Assembly: GCF_003112455.1 (NCBI RefSeq) | Contig: NZ_BDQX01000085.1 | Location: forward strand, 1-43,352 | From: Paenibacillus agaridevorans | GTDB lineage: Bacteria > Bacillota > Bacilli > Paenibacillales > Paenibacillaceae | Length of the DNA: 43,352 nt | Direction: 5' to 3' | Made by a program: the position numbers and the translations under genes | Notes under the pieces: generated by a model | Told to the model about the DNA's origin: nothing | Seen by the model: the letters and a program-made list of their open reading frames with translations, nothing else | The model's database searches: none | Shown here: piece by piece, positions 7,436-16,121 of the stretch | Position numbering within the stretch: position 1 is the stretch's first letter | How the letters are laid out: each line of letters starts with the position of its first letter

Positions 7436-9814
7436 CTACTCACAATGTGAAGTCTCGATTGTATAGTTTGCTCCTATAGTTGTAGGAAAGCTGATGATTC
7501 CGTCCTCCAACTGTTTTAACTGAACGGCTTGTCCTTCAGTTAGAACGGCCATTTGGCAATCCATCCTTACACGGCACACTTTGCCTAGTGCTGAGTAAAT
7601 GTTTACGCGCTCAACCTTATTCTGTCTCCACGTAAAACCGACTTCAAATCCGTTCCTCGCGCGTAAACCTTTTACTGAGCCCGACGGCCATTCAATTGGC
7701 AGTGCGGGAATCAAACAGATAGCATCGGTGTGGGACTGCATTAACATTTCTGCAATACCTGCGGTAAAGCCAAAATTCCCGTCTATCTGGAATGGTGGAC
7801 CTACGTCAAAGAGATTTGGATAGATCCCCATACTATTATAATCCGCTGTATCTTCTTCTCGGACTAGATTGAGTATACGATCTATTAACTTTAACGCGCG
7901 ATCACCATCGCCAAATCGTGCCCAAAGATTTATTTTCCAGGCCAGACTCCAACCCATACCAGTATCACTTCGACGTTCCAAAGATTTCTTTGTTGCCTCA
8001 TAAAGTTCAGGTCTTTTCCTTTCAGTAAATAAATACCCTGGATATACCCCATATAAATGAGATACGTGACGATGATGAATGTCTTCATCTTCAAAATCAA
8101 GGAACCACTCTTGAAGATGACCATCTTTGCTAATCGTGTATGGACGAAGTTTATTAACAGCTGCTTTAAACTCTTCCCTCAGCTCCATATCTTCATTAAG
8201 CAAGGATGCTGCTTGAATACAATTTGAAAATAATTCCTCTATCAACAAAATATCCATCGTAGTTCCTTTGCTTACAGCTGCCAATTGACGATCAAAGGTA
8301 ACAAATTTATGTTCAGGAGAAGTTGATGGCGAAGTAACCAGATAACCATCTGGCTCCTGGCATAACCAGTCGAGACAAAACAAAGCCGCTTCTTTCATAA
8401 CAGGATAGCCTGTTTCCCGAAGATACGTTACATCGCCACTAAATGCATAATGTTCCCAAATGTGCTGACTGAGCCATGCTCCTGCCATAAACCAACTCGC
8501 CCATACTGGATCACCATCTCCATAATCCCCTACTGGAGCCGTTTGACACCATATGTCGCTGTTGTGATGAGCGACCCACCCTCTGGCCCCATAATTTACA
8601 AGTGCAGTTTTTGAACCTGATCCTGAGAGATTACGAATAAACTCCAACAATGGCTGATGACATTCCGACAAGTTACAGACTTCCGCGTGCCAATAATTCA
8701 TCTGAGTGTTAATATTTAACGTGTAATTTGCGCTCCATGGCGGTCGGGTCTCTTGATTCCATATTCCCTGCAAATTAGCTGCTTGTGTTCCAGGACGTGA
8801 ACTTGAGATAAGCAAGTATCGGCCAAATTGAAACAGTAGCTCCACTAACTTTCTATCTTTGGCTCCGTATTCCAGTATTCTTTTATCTGTGGGGATACTC
8901 TCATTATCGTCACATCCATCAAGATCCAATTCAACTCGGTTAAACAATCGTTTGTAATCCGACATATGTTTGTCGAGCAACTCTGTGTAACTCAGATTAA
9001 GAGCAGCGTTCAAATAATCCTCCGCTAAGCGGCTTGGTTCTACCCCCTCGGTCAATGGATTTCGATCATAACCATTAAAACTGGTTGCTCCACTAAAAAT
9101 TAGCGTAACACTTGAAGCACCTTCCACATGTAGGCCGTCGTGATTAACGGAATATGTGCCACCATCCAGTTTCACACCTATCCGACCGTCAAAGCGAATC
9201 CCGCCGTCCCCATATTGAATAGGTTGTTCTTTGTCGAGGTAATAATTGGGATCAACGTGGATAGGTGCTTGTCCATTAATGATGTAACGTTCCAACTCAA
9301 CAGTTGTCTGGCTGCGAAGCGGGCTTGAAAGATTGGCTTTAAAACTTATCATTTTCTGACGATCCGCTTCAATACGTAAGACGACTACATTATCCGGACT
9401 TGAAATAAAACAAGTTCGAGTATATGTAACGGTTCCAATCCTATAACGAACTCCCGATGTTGCCGTCTCCAAATCCAGTTGACGTTCGTAATTGTTCGCC
9501 AAAGCTCCATGATAAAAATGGATAAACAGATCGCCCATGGGCATATAAGATTGTGTATAAGGTCCCATGGCTTGTTTGCAAAGTTCATCCGCTTCCACAA
9601 AATTACCTTGATTAATTAGCTCCCGAATTTCTGGTAGTACTTTTTGTGCGTTCGGATTTGTCGTGTCCTTCGGTTCCCCTGACCACAAAGTGTCTTCATT
9701 TAATTGAAGTCGCTCCGTTTCAATCCCTCCGAACACCATTGCACCTAGCCGCCCATTTCCTAAGGGAAGCGCTTCCGTCCATTTATTTGCTGGTGTAGCG
9801 TAATGTAGTTTCAA
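7436..9814 (-). CDS. Glycoside hydrolase family 95, alpha-L-fucosidase/alpha-L-galactosidase type
   Basis: The 792-aa protein has the full GH95 architecture: N-terminal beta-sandwich opening with [19 protein letters not shown] and LNEDTLWSG, linker, (alpha/alpha)6 barrel and C-terminal beta domain. Family catalytic elements are present. The Asn pair lies in [13 protein letters not shown] (about 367-369), the acid Glu in [11 protein letters not shown] (about 501) and the base Asp in [11 protein letters not shown] (about 677), matching the Asn/Asn/Glu/Asp set of Bifidobacterium AfcA. GH95 enzymes invert alpha-1,2-linked L-fucose (some act on L-galactose). No signal peptide, so it probably acts on imported oligosaccharides. 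The start codon is TTG with GGAGAGTG upstream. It follows the Ldh2-type gene by 80 bases. Base composition is clearly AT-richer than the upstream sugar acid operon. Confidence 0.93.
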   Translation of the reverse strand: MKLHYATPANKWTEALPLGNGRLGAMVFGGIETERLQLNEDTLWSGEPKDTTNPNAQKVLPEIRELINQGNFVEADELCKQAMGPYTQSYMPMGDLFIHFYHGALANNYERQLDLETATSGVRYRIGTVTYTRTCFISSPDNVVVLRIEADRQKMISFKANLSSPLRSQTTVELERYIINGQAPIHVDPNYYLDKEQPIQYGDGGIRFDGRIGVKLDGGTYSVNHDGLHVEGASSVTLIFSGATSFNGYDRNPLTEGVEPSRLAEDYLNAALNLSYTELLDKHMSDYKRLFNRVELDLDGCDDNESIPTDKRILEYGAKDRKLVELLFQFGRYLLISSSRPGTQAANLQGIWNQETRPPWSANYTLNINTQMNYWHAEVCNLSECHQPLLEFIRNLSGSGSKTALVNYGARGWVAHHNSDIWCQTAPVGDYGDGDPVWASWFMAGAWLSQHIWEHYAFSGDVTYLRETGYPVMKEAALFCLDWLCQEPDGYLVTSPSTSPEHKFVTFDRQLAAVSKGTTMDILLIEELFSNCIQAASLLNEDMELREEFKAAVNKLRPYTISKDGHLQEWFLDFEDEDIHHRHVSHLYGVYPGYLFTERKRPELYEATKKSLERRSDTGMGWSLAWKINLWARFGDGDRALKLIDRILNLVREEDTADYNSMGIYPNLFDVGPPFQIDGNFGFTAGIAEMLMQSHTDAICLIPALPIEWPSGSVKGLRARNGFEVGFTWRQNKVERVNIYSALGKVCRVRMDCQMAVLTEGQAVQLKQLEDGIISFPTTIGANYTIETSHCE

Positions 9815-9894
9815 TGCTTATCACTCTCCACTAAATTTGGGTATACTGAATTGTTGTTAGGGCATATTTTGAGCTTGTTATCACAATTATGTCG

Positions 9895-10908
9895 TTACTC
9901 CTGCAAAAAAGTATATGTCGACTCTGGCACTGGAATCCCGTATTTCATTCGTTCAATCACCTTCATTTGTTCTGGCTCGCCTGGTATATATACAGACTGA
10001 TGACCAGGCGCTGGTTGTAATTGATGCAGTTCGTCGATAAGTTGATCAATCTTATATTTGAATATAGTAGAATCCGTTAAACAAGAGATATTAATGGCCA
10101 TTAAGAAGTGCCCAAGCTTACGAGCAGTATTATAGTTGCCATACATCTGACTTACGTGAGGTCCGAATCCAGAGCCAGTTAGTATTCCCGAGAATATATC
10201 AATGACTAGAGCAAGTCCGGTTCCTTTCGGCCCGCCCATAGGATTCAAAGCCACAACCTGATTAGGATCCTCTGTTGGATTCCCTTCCGAATCTACGGCC
10301 CAATCAGCAGGAATAGATTTTCCTACTTGCTTAGCATATAGGATCTTCCCCACCGCTACTTGACTTGTCGCCATATCTAATATGATCGGTTTTTGCTGGT
10401 GTGTCGGAAAACCGAAGGCAATCGGATTGGTTCCAAAGTATGGCTCAGCCGCACCGAAAGGGACAACAAACTTATCCGTATTGACCATCATGATGCCGAT
10501 CATATTATGTTCCACTGCTTGGTTAACAAAATAAGATAACGCACCACAATGACTGCTGTTAATTATGCTAATCATACCAACACCATTCTGCTCAGCAATT
10601 GCTATCGCATGATCCATAGCTTCCTTAGCAATAATATGTCCGAATCCATCATCGCCATCAACTATGGCTGAACAGGGTCCCGTACTCTTCATCTGAATAT
10701 TCGGGTTAGGATTAAGCCCGCCTGCCTTCAGTCTTTGGATGTAATGTCCCATTCTGTTGATGCCATGTGAATCCACACCTCTTAGGTTGGCATGGACCAG
10801 AACATCTGCAACGATACCTGCGTGCTTTTGGCTCAGACCATGACTCATGAGCTTCTTAATACATAACTCAATTAACTCGATTGATGATACAATGATTTCC
10901 TTATCCAT
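9895..10908 (-). CDS. Ldh2/MdhA family NAD(P)-dependent malate/L-lactate-type dehydrogenase
   Basis: This 337-aa protein belongs to the non-Rossmann malate/L-lactate/ureidoglycolate dehydrogenase family (AllD, YiaK, ComC). Visible family marks are HANLRGVDSHGINRM, INSSHCGALSYFV, FGTNPIAFGFP, DMATSQVAVGKI and GGPKGTGLALVID. The start is fixed by sequence: GAGGAAG lies 7 bases before the ATG at 10908. A GTG five codons earlier would place this ribosome binding site inside the gene. In an L-fucose route ending in pyruvate plus L-lactate it could oxidise the lactate. Reduction of a diketo sugar acid, as in YiaK, is the alternative. It lies 18 bases after the amidohydrolase stop. Confidence 0.85.
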   Translation of the reverse strand: MDKEIIVSSIELIELCIKKLMSHGLSQKHAGIVADVLVHANLRGVDSHGINRMGHYIQRLKAGGLNPNPNIQMKSTGPCSAIVDGDDGFGHIIAKEAMDHAIAIAEQNGVGMISIINSSHCGALSYFVNQAVEHNMIGIMMVNTDKFVVPFGAAEPYFGTNPIAFGFPTHQQKPIILDMATSQVAVGKILYAKQVGKSIPADWAVDSEGNPTEDPNQVVALNPMGGPKGTGLALVIDIFSGILTGSGFGPHVSQMYGNYNTARKLGHFLMAINISCLTDSTIFKYKIDQLIDELHQLQPAPGHQSVYIPGEPEQMKVIERMKYGIPVPESTYTFLQE

Positions 10909-10926
10909 AGTAATCTTCCTCACTTG

Positions 10927-11763
10927 TTAAACTCGTAGTCTGTAAAAATCGATCGCATTATCCCCCCAAACCTTGGATAGATCTGCTTGATTCAGGTTCG
11001 AAGAGAGATGGCCTTCCAAAATTGATACTACTTCATTGTAAGAAGCCGCCAACAGGCACACAGGCCAATCACTGCCAAACATGACGCGGTCGGTTCCAAA
11101 CACATCAAGGCAGTGTTGTATGTATGGTGATAACTGCTTATAATCCCACTCCATGTGATTCGCTTCCGTAACCATTCCAGACAGTTTACAGTAGATATTC
11201 GTCCCACTCGCTAATTCAGCTATTTGTGTTCTCCATGGTTCCATCTCCCCCTTTGCAATATTCGGTTTTCCGATATGATCCACAACTCCTCTTAGATTCG
11301 GAACTTGCTGAATCAATTTATTAAGATGAGGCAGATGCCGCGAATAGATGAGGAAGTCAACTGGAAAATCATATTCCGCCAATAACTTCAGAGACTGAAT
11401 GACCTTCGGCCTAAGAATCCACTCATCGTCTGGAAGATCATGCAGCATGGGACGGATTCCGACAAACTTTGTGTGAGTCATCAGTTGTTGGAATAGCGCT
11501 GGAAAAACATTTGATTCCAGATCCAACCAACCCACAACCCCGGCAATTGTTAGATCATGCTCGGCTAGTGCTAACATGTATTCAGTTTCAGCCAATGTAG
11601 GAGCAGCTTGTACAAGAACGGTCTTGTCAATATTATGCGTATGCAGGATAGGTGTCAGATCACTTGGGAGAAAATCGCGGTAAAGCTTGCTTAGCTCTGG
11701 CTTCAGCCAATAATAATCGCCACGATCCAGCTTCCAATAATGCTGATGCGCATCAATTCTCAT
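10927..11763 (-). CDS. COG3618-type amidohydrolase, probable L-fuconolactone hydrolase
   Basis: The 278-aa TIM-barrel metal hydrolase has the N-terminal HxH motif (MRIDAHQHYWKLDRGDYYWL), the strand-5 His in VVDHIGKPNI and the terminal metal Asp in VMFGSDWPVC. The DAHQHYW opening and FGSDWPV ending typify COG3618 lactonases acting on L-fuconolactone, L-rhamnonolactone or related aldonolactones. It is 6 bases after the SDR stop, and its ribosome binding site (AGGGGG) overlaps the last SDR codons, implying coupling. Placed between a putative L-fucose dehydrogenase and the fucosidase, it fits hydrolysis of L-fuconolactone to L-fuconate. It is cytoplasmic. Confidence 0.88.
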   Translation of the reverse strand: MRIDAHQHYWKLDRGDYYWLKPELSKLYRDFLPSDLTPILHTHNIDKTVLVQAAPTLAETEYMLALAEHDLTIAGVVGWLDLESNVFPALFQQLMTHTKFVGIRPMLHDLPDDEWILRPKVIQSLKLLAEYDFPVDFLIYSRHLPHLNKLIQQVPNLRGVVDHIGKPNIAKGEMEPWRTQIAELASGTNIYCKLSGMVTEANHMEWDYKQLSPYIQHCLDVFGTDRVMFGSDWPVCLLAASYNEVVSILEGHLSSNLNQADLSKVWGDNAIDFYRLRV

Positions 11764-11769
11764 GATTAT

Positions 11770-12564
11770 CTACCCCCTAAACTTGATCACGGCTGGAGAA
11801 TATTCCAAGGTTGCTCCTCCATCCGCATCGATGATGGATCCAGTGATAGTTGAGGCGTCATCGCTTGCCAGAAATGCTGCTACTGCCGCAATTTCTTCCG
11901 AACTCGATATATGACCCAGGGCATGACAATTACTTAAAGACTGTTCTGTTGCAACAGGATCGGCCTGTTGATTGATCCAAGCCCTCAACAATGGAGTATC
12001 TACATAGGCAGGAAGTATGGCATTAGCACGAACATTTGAACGTGCATAGTCCAGCGCTACCGACTTGGTAAACGCATTGATAGCTCCCTTTGTTGCTGAG
12101 TATAAGGAGCCTGCATACTGCCCTACCTTGCCCGTACTGGATGATATATTTACGATGGCGCCTTTTGTTATGAGCAGATGTGGAATCGCATACTTGGAAT
12201 GGAGAAAATAATTACGCAGATTCGTGTTAATTATCGTATTGAAATCCTCCTCGGTGTACTCGTGCATAAGTTTTGAAAGATGTGTGGCCGCATTATTCAC
12301 TAAGATATCTATTTGATTGAACCTTTGGACTGCTAGGTTAACTATATGGATTATGTCTGATTCGTTGGAAACATCACATTGAGCGAACTTTACTTCATAC
12401 CCGTTCCTTTGCAACTCTTTTTCGAGCTCTAGACCTGTATTTTCGTCCCTTCCTGTGAAGACTACTTTAGCTCCTCGTTCTGCGAACAATCGTGTACAGG
12501 CTCCGCCTATTCCTTTAGTGCCTCCAGTAACAATGGCGACTTTTCCTTCAAACTGCTTGTTCAT
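11770..12564 (-). CDS. SDR oxidoreductase resembling L-fucose dehydrogenase (HSD17B14-like)
   Basis: This 264-aa classical SDR has TGGTKGIG at the cofactor site, NNAA at 90-93, a Ser in NISSSTG at about 142, Tyr155 and Lys159 (YSATK), and a C-terminal DADGGATLEY. The stretch from ISSSTGKVGQ through YSATKGAINAFTKSVALD to the TPLLRAW segment recalls HSD17B14, the vertebrate L-fucose dehydrogenase, more than FabG. It is the first gene of the GH95 operon, with AAGGGGGAACTTT before the ATG, and is directly followed by a lactonase, the enzyme expected next after C1 oxidation of a sugar. The SDR class is certain and the substrate is inferred. Confidence 0.85.
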   Translation of the reverse strand: MNKQFEGKVAIVTGGTKGIGGACTRLFAERGAKVVFTGRDENTGLELEKELQRNGYEVKFAQCDVSNESDIIHIVNLAVQRFNQIDILVNNAATHLSKLMHEYTEEDFNTIINTNLRNYFLHSKYAIPHLLITKGAIVNISSSTGKVGQYAGSLYSATKGAINAFTKSVALDYARSNVRANAILPAYVDTPLLRAWINQQADPVATEQSLSNCHALGHISSSEEIAAVAAFLASDDASTITGSIIDADGGATLEYSPAVIKFRG

Positions 12565-12765
12565 AAAGTTCCCCCTTTCTTTTAATAAATCGTATGATAC
12601 ATTAATGAAATTTCCATAAAATGCTACCTTATTATTGAATGGTGATTACATAATCAAATTGTATACAGATTGGACATTACACTACATGAACGTCCCTAAC
12701 CATTGTTTGGATAATTCATACCAATTTAATCCGCCTACACTGCGCCCTCTCTATCCATCTAACAT

Positions 12766-12795
12766 TTGTCCATCCGTAACTAATATCAGTCCATA
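12766..12795 (-). promoter_or_regulatory. Candidate AraC-type operator upstream of the fucosidase operon
   Basis: The plus strand carries TTGTCCATCCGTAAC (12766-12780) and then AGTCCATATGG, so two GTCCAT cores lie 21 bases apart (TCCAT at 12769 and 12790). The same half-site, in the same orientation relative to the gene, occurs at 30668-30702 and 33548-33580. It lies about 200 bases upstream of the SDR start and just outside the terminator of the response regulator gene. Confidence 0.4.
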
Positions 12796-12810
12796 TGGAA
12801 TCCACGACAC

Positions 12811-12852
12811 AAAAAAAAGAGGACCTTCTCCCGTTTGAGAGAAATAGTCCTC
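12811..12852 (-). terminator. Rho-independent terminator of the esterase-kinase-regulator operon
   Basis: On the minus strand a hairpin pairs GAGGAC with GTCCTC (12819-12824 and 12847-12852). An inner TTCTC/GAGAA stem extends it, and eight T residues follow (12811-12818 on the plus strand are all A). It lies 24 bases after the response regulator stop. The remaining stretch from 12565 to 12810 holds the fucosidase operon leader; no gene there is convincing and no strong promoter was found. Confidence 0.9.
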
Positions 12853-12875
12853 CACTACTTTGGTTCTGTAAACAA

Positions 12876-14300
12876 TCATTGATGCTCCGCGCGATAGGTG
12901 CTCGGAGGTATGCCTGTATACCGCTTGAATTGCCTGCTGAAATAGAAATAGTCGTGATAGCCGGCCTTCTCCGCCACCTCCTGAATCGACGTATCGGCCG
13001 TTCTCAATAATTGACAGGCATACTCCATCCTTAATTGGGTCAAATGTTCGGTAAAGGTCCTCCCGGTCTCTCGCTTGAACATCTGACTGATATAATTGGC
13101 ATTGATGTTAAACGATCGGGAAAGGCTCTGAATGGACAAATCCTGGCAAAAGTTTTCGTTTACGAAGTGAAGAATGGACGTAAACGTCCTGTTCTTGATA
13201 TCCTCAGGTTTAAGGCTTAGTTTGCTTCGGTTTAAACTCTCCGACAATGCCTGCTTTAACTGCCTCACCATGTGCCCCGCATCCGAAAACAAGACGGTCA
13301 ACTTGTCATACGACAGCAACAAGGACTCTTCGGATTCTCCAATCCTGTTCAGGAATACGATAGTATCGTTGTATACCGTCAGCGCATGCCTGATATTAAG
13401 CAACCCCTGGGAGAAGTGCCTCTCGATCCCGTTTAGCGCAGCAAATATCGCGGGCACATCCTGATTTGCAATCGCTCCTACTAGTCGGGTCAGTGCCTTG
13501 TCAGGCGCTTCCGTATTTTCCGATTCCAATCTTTCGGCATAATTGCCTACTGTAAAATAACGATAAGCGTCCAGCTCCGCCCTCTCGATCGCTCCCTTCA
13601 ATCGGGCGACATCCCCGATAACCCCTCCGTCTCCAACAGCTGAACCCGACATCTGAGCATGCGTATACCACTCATCGGCTCGGCCGGGAGGATGATCTGC
13701 GATGCAGTACGCATATTTGCGATAACCGATCCGCAAAATTAGCTCACCCAGCGTACCGGGATTTAGAGCCAGGCGCTCCTGCCCGACCGATACAGCCACT
13801 CTATAACGTTCCTGCTGCCCGATGCGGATACCAGCCTGCTCCAGTCTGTAGCGCAATTTATCTACGCCCTGATTTGTTGCGTCTTCAAGCAAATCCAGTA
13901 TTTCTCCTTCGTCAATCGGCCGTGTTTGATCCAACATAGCTGCGGCTTTATGTAGAAAGCCGGAGATCTCAAGTTCATCGAACGGCTTGAGACAATAACC
14001 AATCGCGCCAACATTAAGCGCCTTTTGCGCAAAAGCAAACTCGGCGTAGCCGCTGACGATAATAAACAGCGTTGAGGCGTCAACTGCTTTAGCTTTCTTA
14101 ATGAACTCAAGTCCGTTCATGCCGGGCATGCGAATATCCGTAAAAACCAAATCCGGCTTTAGCTGCTGCACTGCCCGAACCGCATCATCCCCATTGTATG
14201 CTTCGCCTACAATCTCAAACCCGCAGGCCTGCCAATCCACGCTAGCCTTTAAGCTTTTAACTACAAATTCCTCATCGTCCACCAGCAACACTTTATGCAT
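12876..14300 (-). CDS. YesN-type response regulator (receiver plus AraC HTH)
   Basis: The 474-aa protein has a receiver domain (1-120) with acidic pocket LLVDDE and phospho-acceptor Asp55 (VFTDIRMPG), and a divergent middle region (about 130-360). The C-terminal AraC/XylS double helix-turn-helix spans about 370-470 (FNINANYISQMFKRETGRTFTEHL, then YFSRQFKRYTG). Such regulators activate carbohydrate genes in Paenibacillus and bind direct repeats. Its ATG lies inside the end of the kinase gene (8-base overlap, ATGCATAA), so the pair is translationally coupled. Candidate targets are the operons preceded by the TTGTCCAT direct repeats, the nearest being the fucosidase operon immediately downstream (inference). 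Confidence 0.92.
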   Translation of the reverse strand: MHKVLLVDDEEFVVKSLKASVDWQACGFEIVGEAYNGDDAVRAVQQLKPDLVFTDIRMPGMNGLEFIKKAKAVDASTLFIIVSGYAEFAFAQKALNVGAIGYCLKPFDELEISGFLHKAAAMLDQTRPIDEGEILDLLEDATNQGVDKLRYRLEQAGIRIGQQERYRVAVSVGQERLALNPGTLGELILRIGYRKYAYCIADHPPGRADEWYTHAQMSGSAVGDGGVIGDVARLKGAIERAELDAYRYFTVGNYAERLESENTEAPDKALTRLVGAIANQDVPAIFAALNGIERHFSQGLLNIRHALTVYNDTIVFLNRIGESEESLLLSYDKLTVLFSDAGHMVRQLKQALSESLNRSKLSLKPEDIKNRTFTSILHFVNENFCQDLSIQSLSRSFNINANYISQMFKRETGRTFTEHLTQLRMEYACQLLRTADTSIQEVAEKAGYHDYFYFSRQFKRYTGIPPSTYRAEHQ

Positions 14301-16086
14301 ATAGCTCCCCCCCGTAAGGCATCAGAATGCTAACCTCCGTGCCGATTCCGAGCATGCTGACAACACGTACACCATATGGATTGCCATAATTTAAACGAAT
14401 ACGGTCGTGGACATTAAACAAACCTATTCCTTCAATATAATCCTCCATCTCTCCAGAAGCTTTAAGTCTTGTCTCGGCCATCAGACGTGCCTGAATATGC
14501 TCGAGCGTATCCCGTTTAATGCCCACGCCGCTGTCTTTAACCGCCAGGTAGAGCACATTTTCGCGAACGTAAGCTTCGAATCGCAATTTACAACCGCCTA
14601 CCTTTGGCTCCATACCATGAAAAACGGCATTTTCCACAATCGGCTGCAAAATCATACGCGGGACTTTGTAGTCAAGAAGTGTTTGATCGATCTCGTATTC
14701 CATCTCGATCCGGTCGCCAAAACGAATCTGCTGAATATACATATAATTTTGTATCATTTGAATCTCTTCGCGAAGGGGTATCCTGTCTGCACCCTTAATG
14801 CTGTAGCGGAACACCAGCGCCAGCGCCTTGGAGATTCGAAATATTTTATCGGAACCTTCATCGGCGGCAATGCCTTTAATCGATTCTAATGTGTTATAAA
14901 GAAAATGCGGGTTGATCTGACTCTGCAAAAAAGCCAATTCGGATTTTTTCTTAACAAGTTCCGCTTCATACAATCTCACATTGCTTTCGAGCAGTTTGTG
15001 AGTCAAATCGTCAATTTCGTCCAGCATCGCATTAAAATGATTGGTTGTGGTCATCATCTCGTAATACCCGTCGAGCTCAATCCGTTTCTTCAACGTCTTC
15101 AATGTGCCCGATCTGATCTCTTTCATAAATCTCAACAGCTTCTTGAGCGGATACAAAATATTATTGATAACAAACAAAAAAGGAAAGGCAAGCACCGCTA
15201 AAGAAATGCAGAACACCAGCAATTGCTGTCTGCGTATTTCAGCCACTTCGCTTAGGAGCGCGCTCGCCGGTACTTTAATAATGACCCGTCCGCCGAGATC
15301 TGGAATTTCCCCTGTACGAATAATATCGCTGTCATCACCATCAAGAAGCTGAGCCTCATCATACATGCTCCCTACCGAAATCTCTTCGTTGTTCGTATAA
15401 AAAACGACGCCGTTGCGGTCGATCATGTACACTTCGCTGCCGCTCATTCGAATCACTTGTTCTTGTTTCCCCAACATCGCGCTAATGTCTAGTACAAGCA
15501 AAAGCGTGCCGATGGGAACCTCTTTGTTTTCGAAATTGGTAATGGAATAAATGCGGGTCCCGGCAATAAAAACATGCCTCATCTTGCTATTAAAAGGAAT
15601 CGTTTGGAGCGACGAATAATAATACAATTTCCTCTCCGGAATTTCTTCGCGGAACGGCAGCAATTCATTAATGTCGCCGCTGGTATTGAAAACGGTTCCA
15701 TTATTATCGATCATAGCAATGTCCAATATGCCATCTTTCATATCGATCATATCCCCGATGTAGCTTTTAAGCTGGGTGTATTCCACAAACTTTCTGACGG
15801 AATCCGTTTCGTTTAAGTAGCTTTGTACAATCGGCGAATTATAAGAGATTTTTTCCAGGAGACGTTTGACCACATCGCTATTGGAAGCAATGGTCTGGTT
15901 AATTTGAGAAATGGATTCCGTCACATATTCGCTATTCTTCTCCTTCATGACTCGGGAGACCTGAATAAAATTGCTTAAAATAATAAAAATCATAACAGCA
16001 ACCACAAAAAAGGCGAGAATGGACAACTGCTGACCAATCGGCAATTTTTTGAAATATTTCAATGTCTTCACCGCCTCGCCGTTCAT
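14293..16086 (-). CDS. YesM-type sensor histidine kinase
   Basis: The 597-aa membrane sensor has a first TM helix at about 20-42 and an extracellular dCache-like domain (about 45-290). A second TM segment (VFCISLAVLAFPFLFVINNIL) is followed by HAMP, then the His_kinase domain with phospho-acceptor His at about 393 in SQINPHFLYNTLES. A HATPase_c domain completes it (N box QPIVENAVFHGM, G box DSGVGI, then GIGLFNVHDRI). It probably senses an extracellular carbohydrate and signals to the adjacent AraC-type regulator. It begins 35 bases after the SGNH esterase stop. The ATG has only AGG directly before it; a TTG at 16062 preceded by GAGGCGGTG is a possible alternative start. Confidence 0.92.
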   Translation of the reverse strand: MNGEAVKTLKYFKKLPIGQQLSILAFFVVAVMIFIILSNFIQVSRVMKEKNSEYVTESISQINQTIASNSDVVKRLLEKISYNSPIVQSYLNETDSVRKFVEYTQLKSYIGDMIDMKDGILDIAMIDNNGTVFNTSGDINELLPFREEIPERKLYYYSSLQTIPFNSKMRHVFIAGTRIYSITNFENKEVPIGTLLLVLDISAMLGKQEQVIRMSGSEVYMIDRNGVVFYTNNEEISVGSMYDEAQLLDGDDSDIIRTGEIPDLGGRVIIKVPASALLSEVAEIRRQQLLVFCISLAVLAFPFLFVINNILYPLKKLLRFMKEIRSGTLKTLKKRIELDGYYEMMTTTNHFNAMLDEIDDLTHKLLESNVRLYEAELVKKKSELAFLQSQINPHFLYNTLESIKGIAADEGSDKIFRISKALALVFRYSIKGADRIPLREEIQMIQNYMYIQQIRFGDRIEMEYEIDQTLLDYKVPRMILQPIVENAVFHGMEPKVGGCKLRFEAYVRENVLYLAVKDSGVGIKRDTLEHIQARLMAETRLKASGEMEDYIEGIGLFNVHDRIRLNYGNPYGVRVVSMLGIGTEVSILMPYGGELYA

Positions 16087-16121
16087 CCTATTAAAAATAT
16101 AACAAAACGCAGGAAATCCCG

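Noticed and set aside
7170..7479. Two plus-strand frames of 97-98 codons over the small gene
   Set aside because: Neither has a usable ribosome binding site, and both run through the terminator hairpin and into the GH95 gene. The minus-strand 53-aa frame has far better signals.
12635..12838. 67-codon open frame on the plus strand in the fucosidase leader
   Set aside because: No ribosome binding site. It overlaps the direct-repeat operator and the terminator hairpin, which explain the sequence better.
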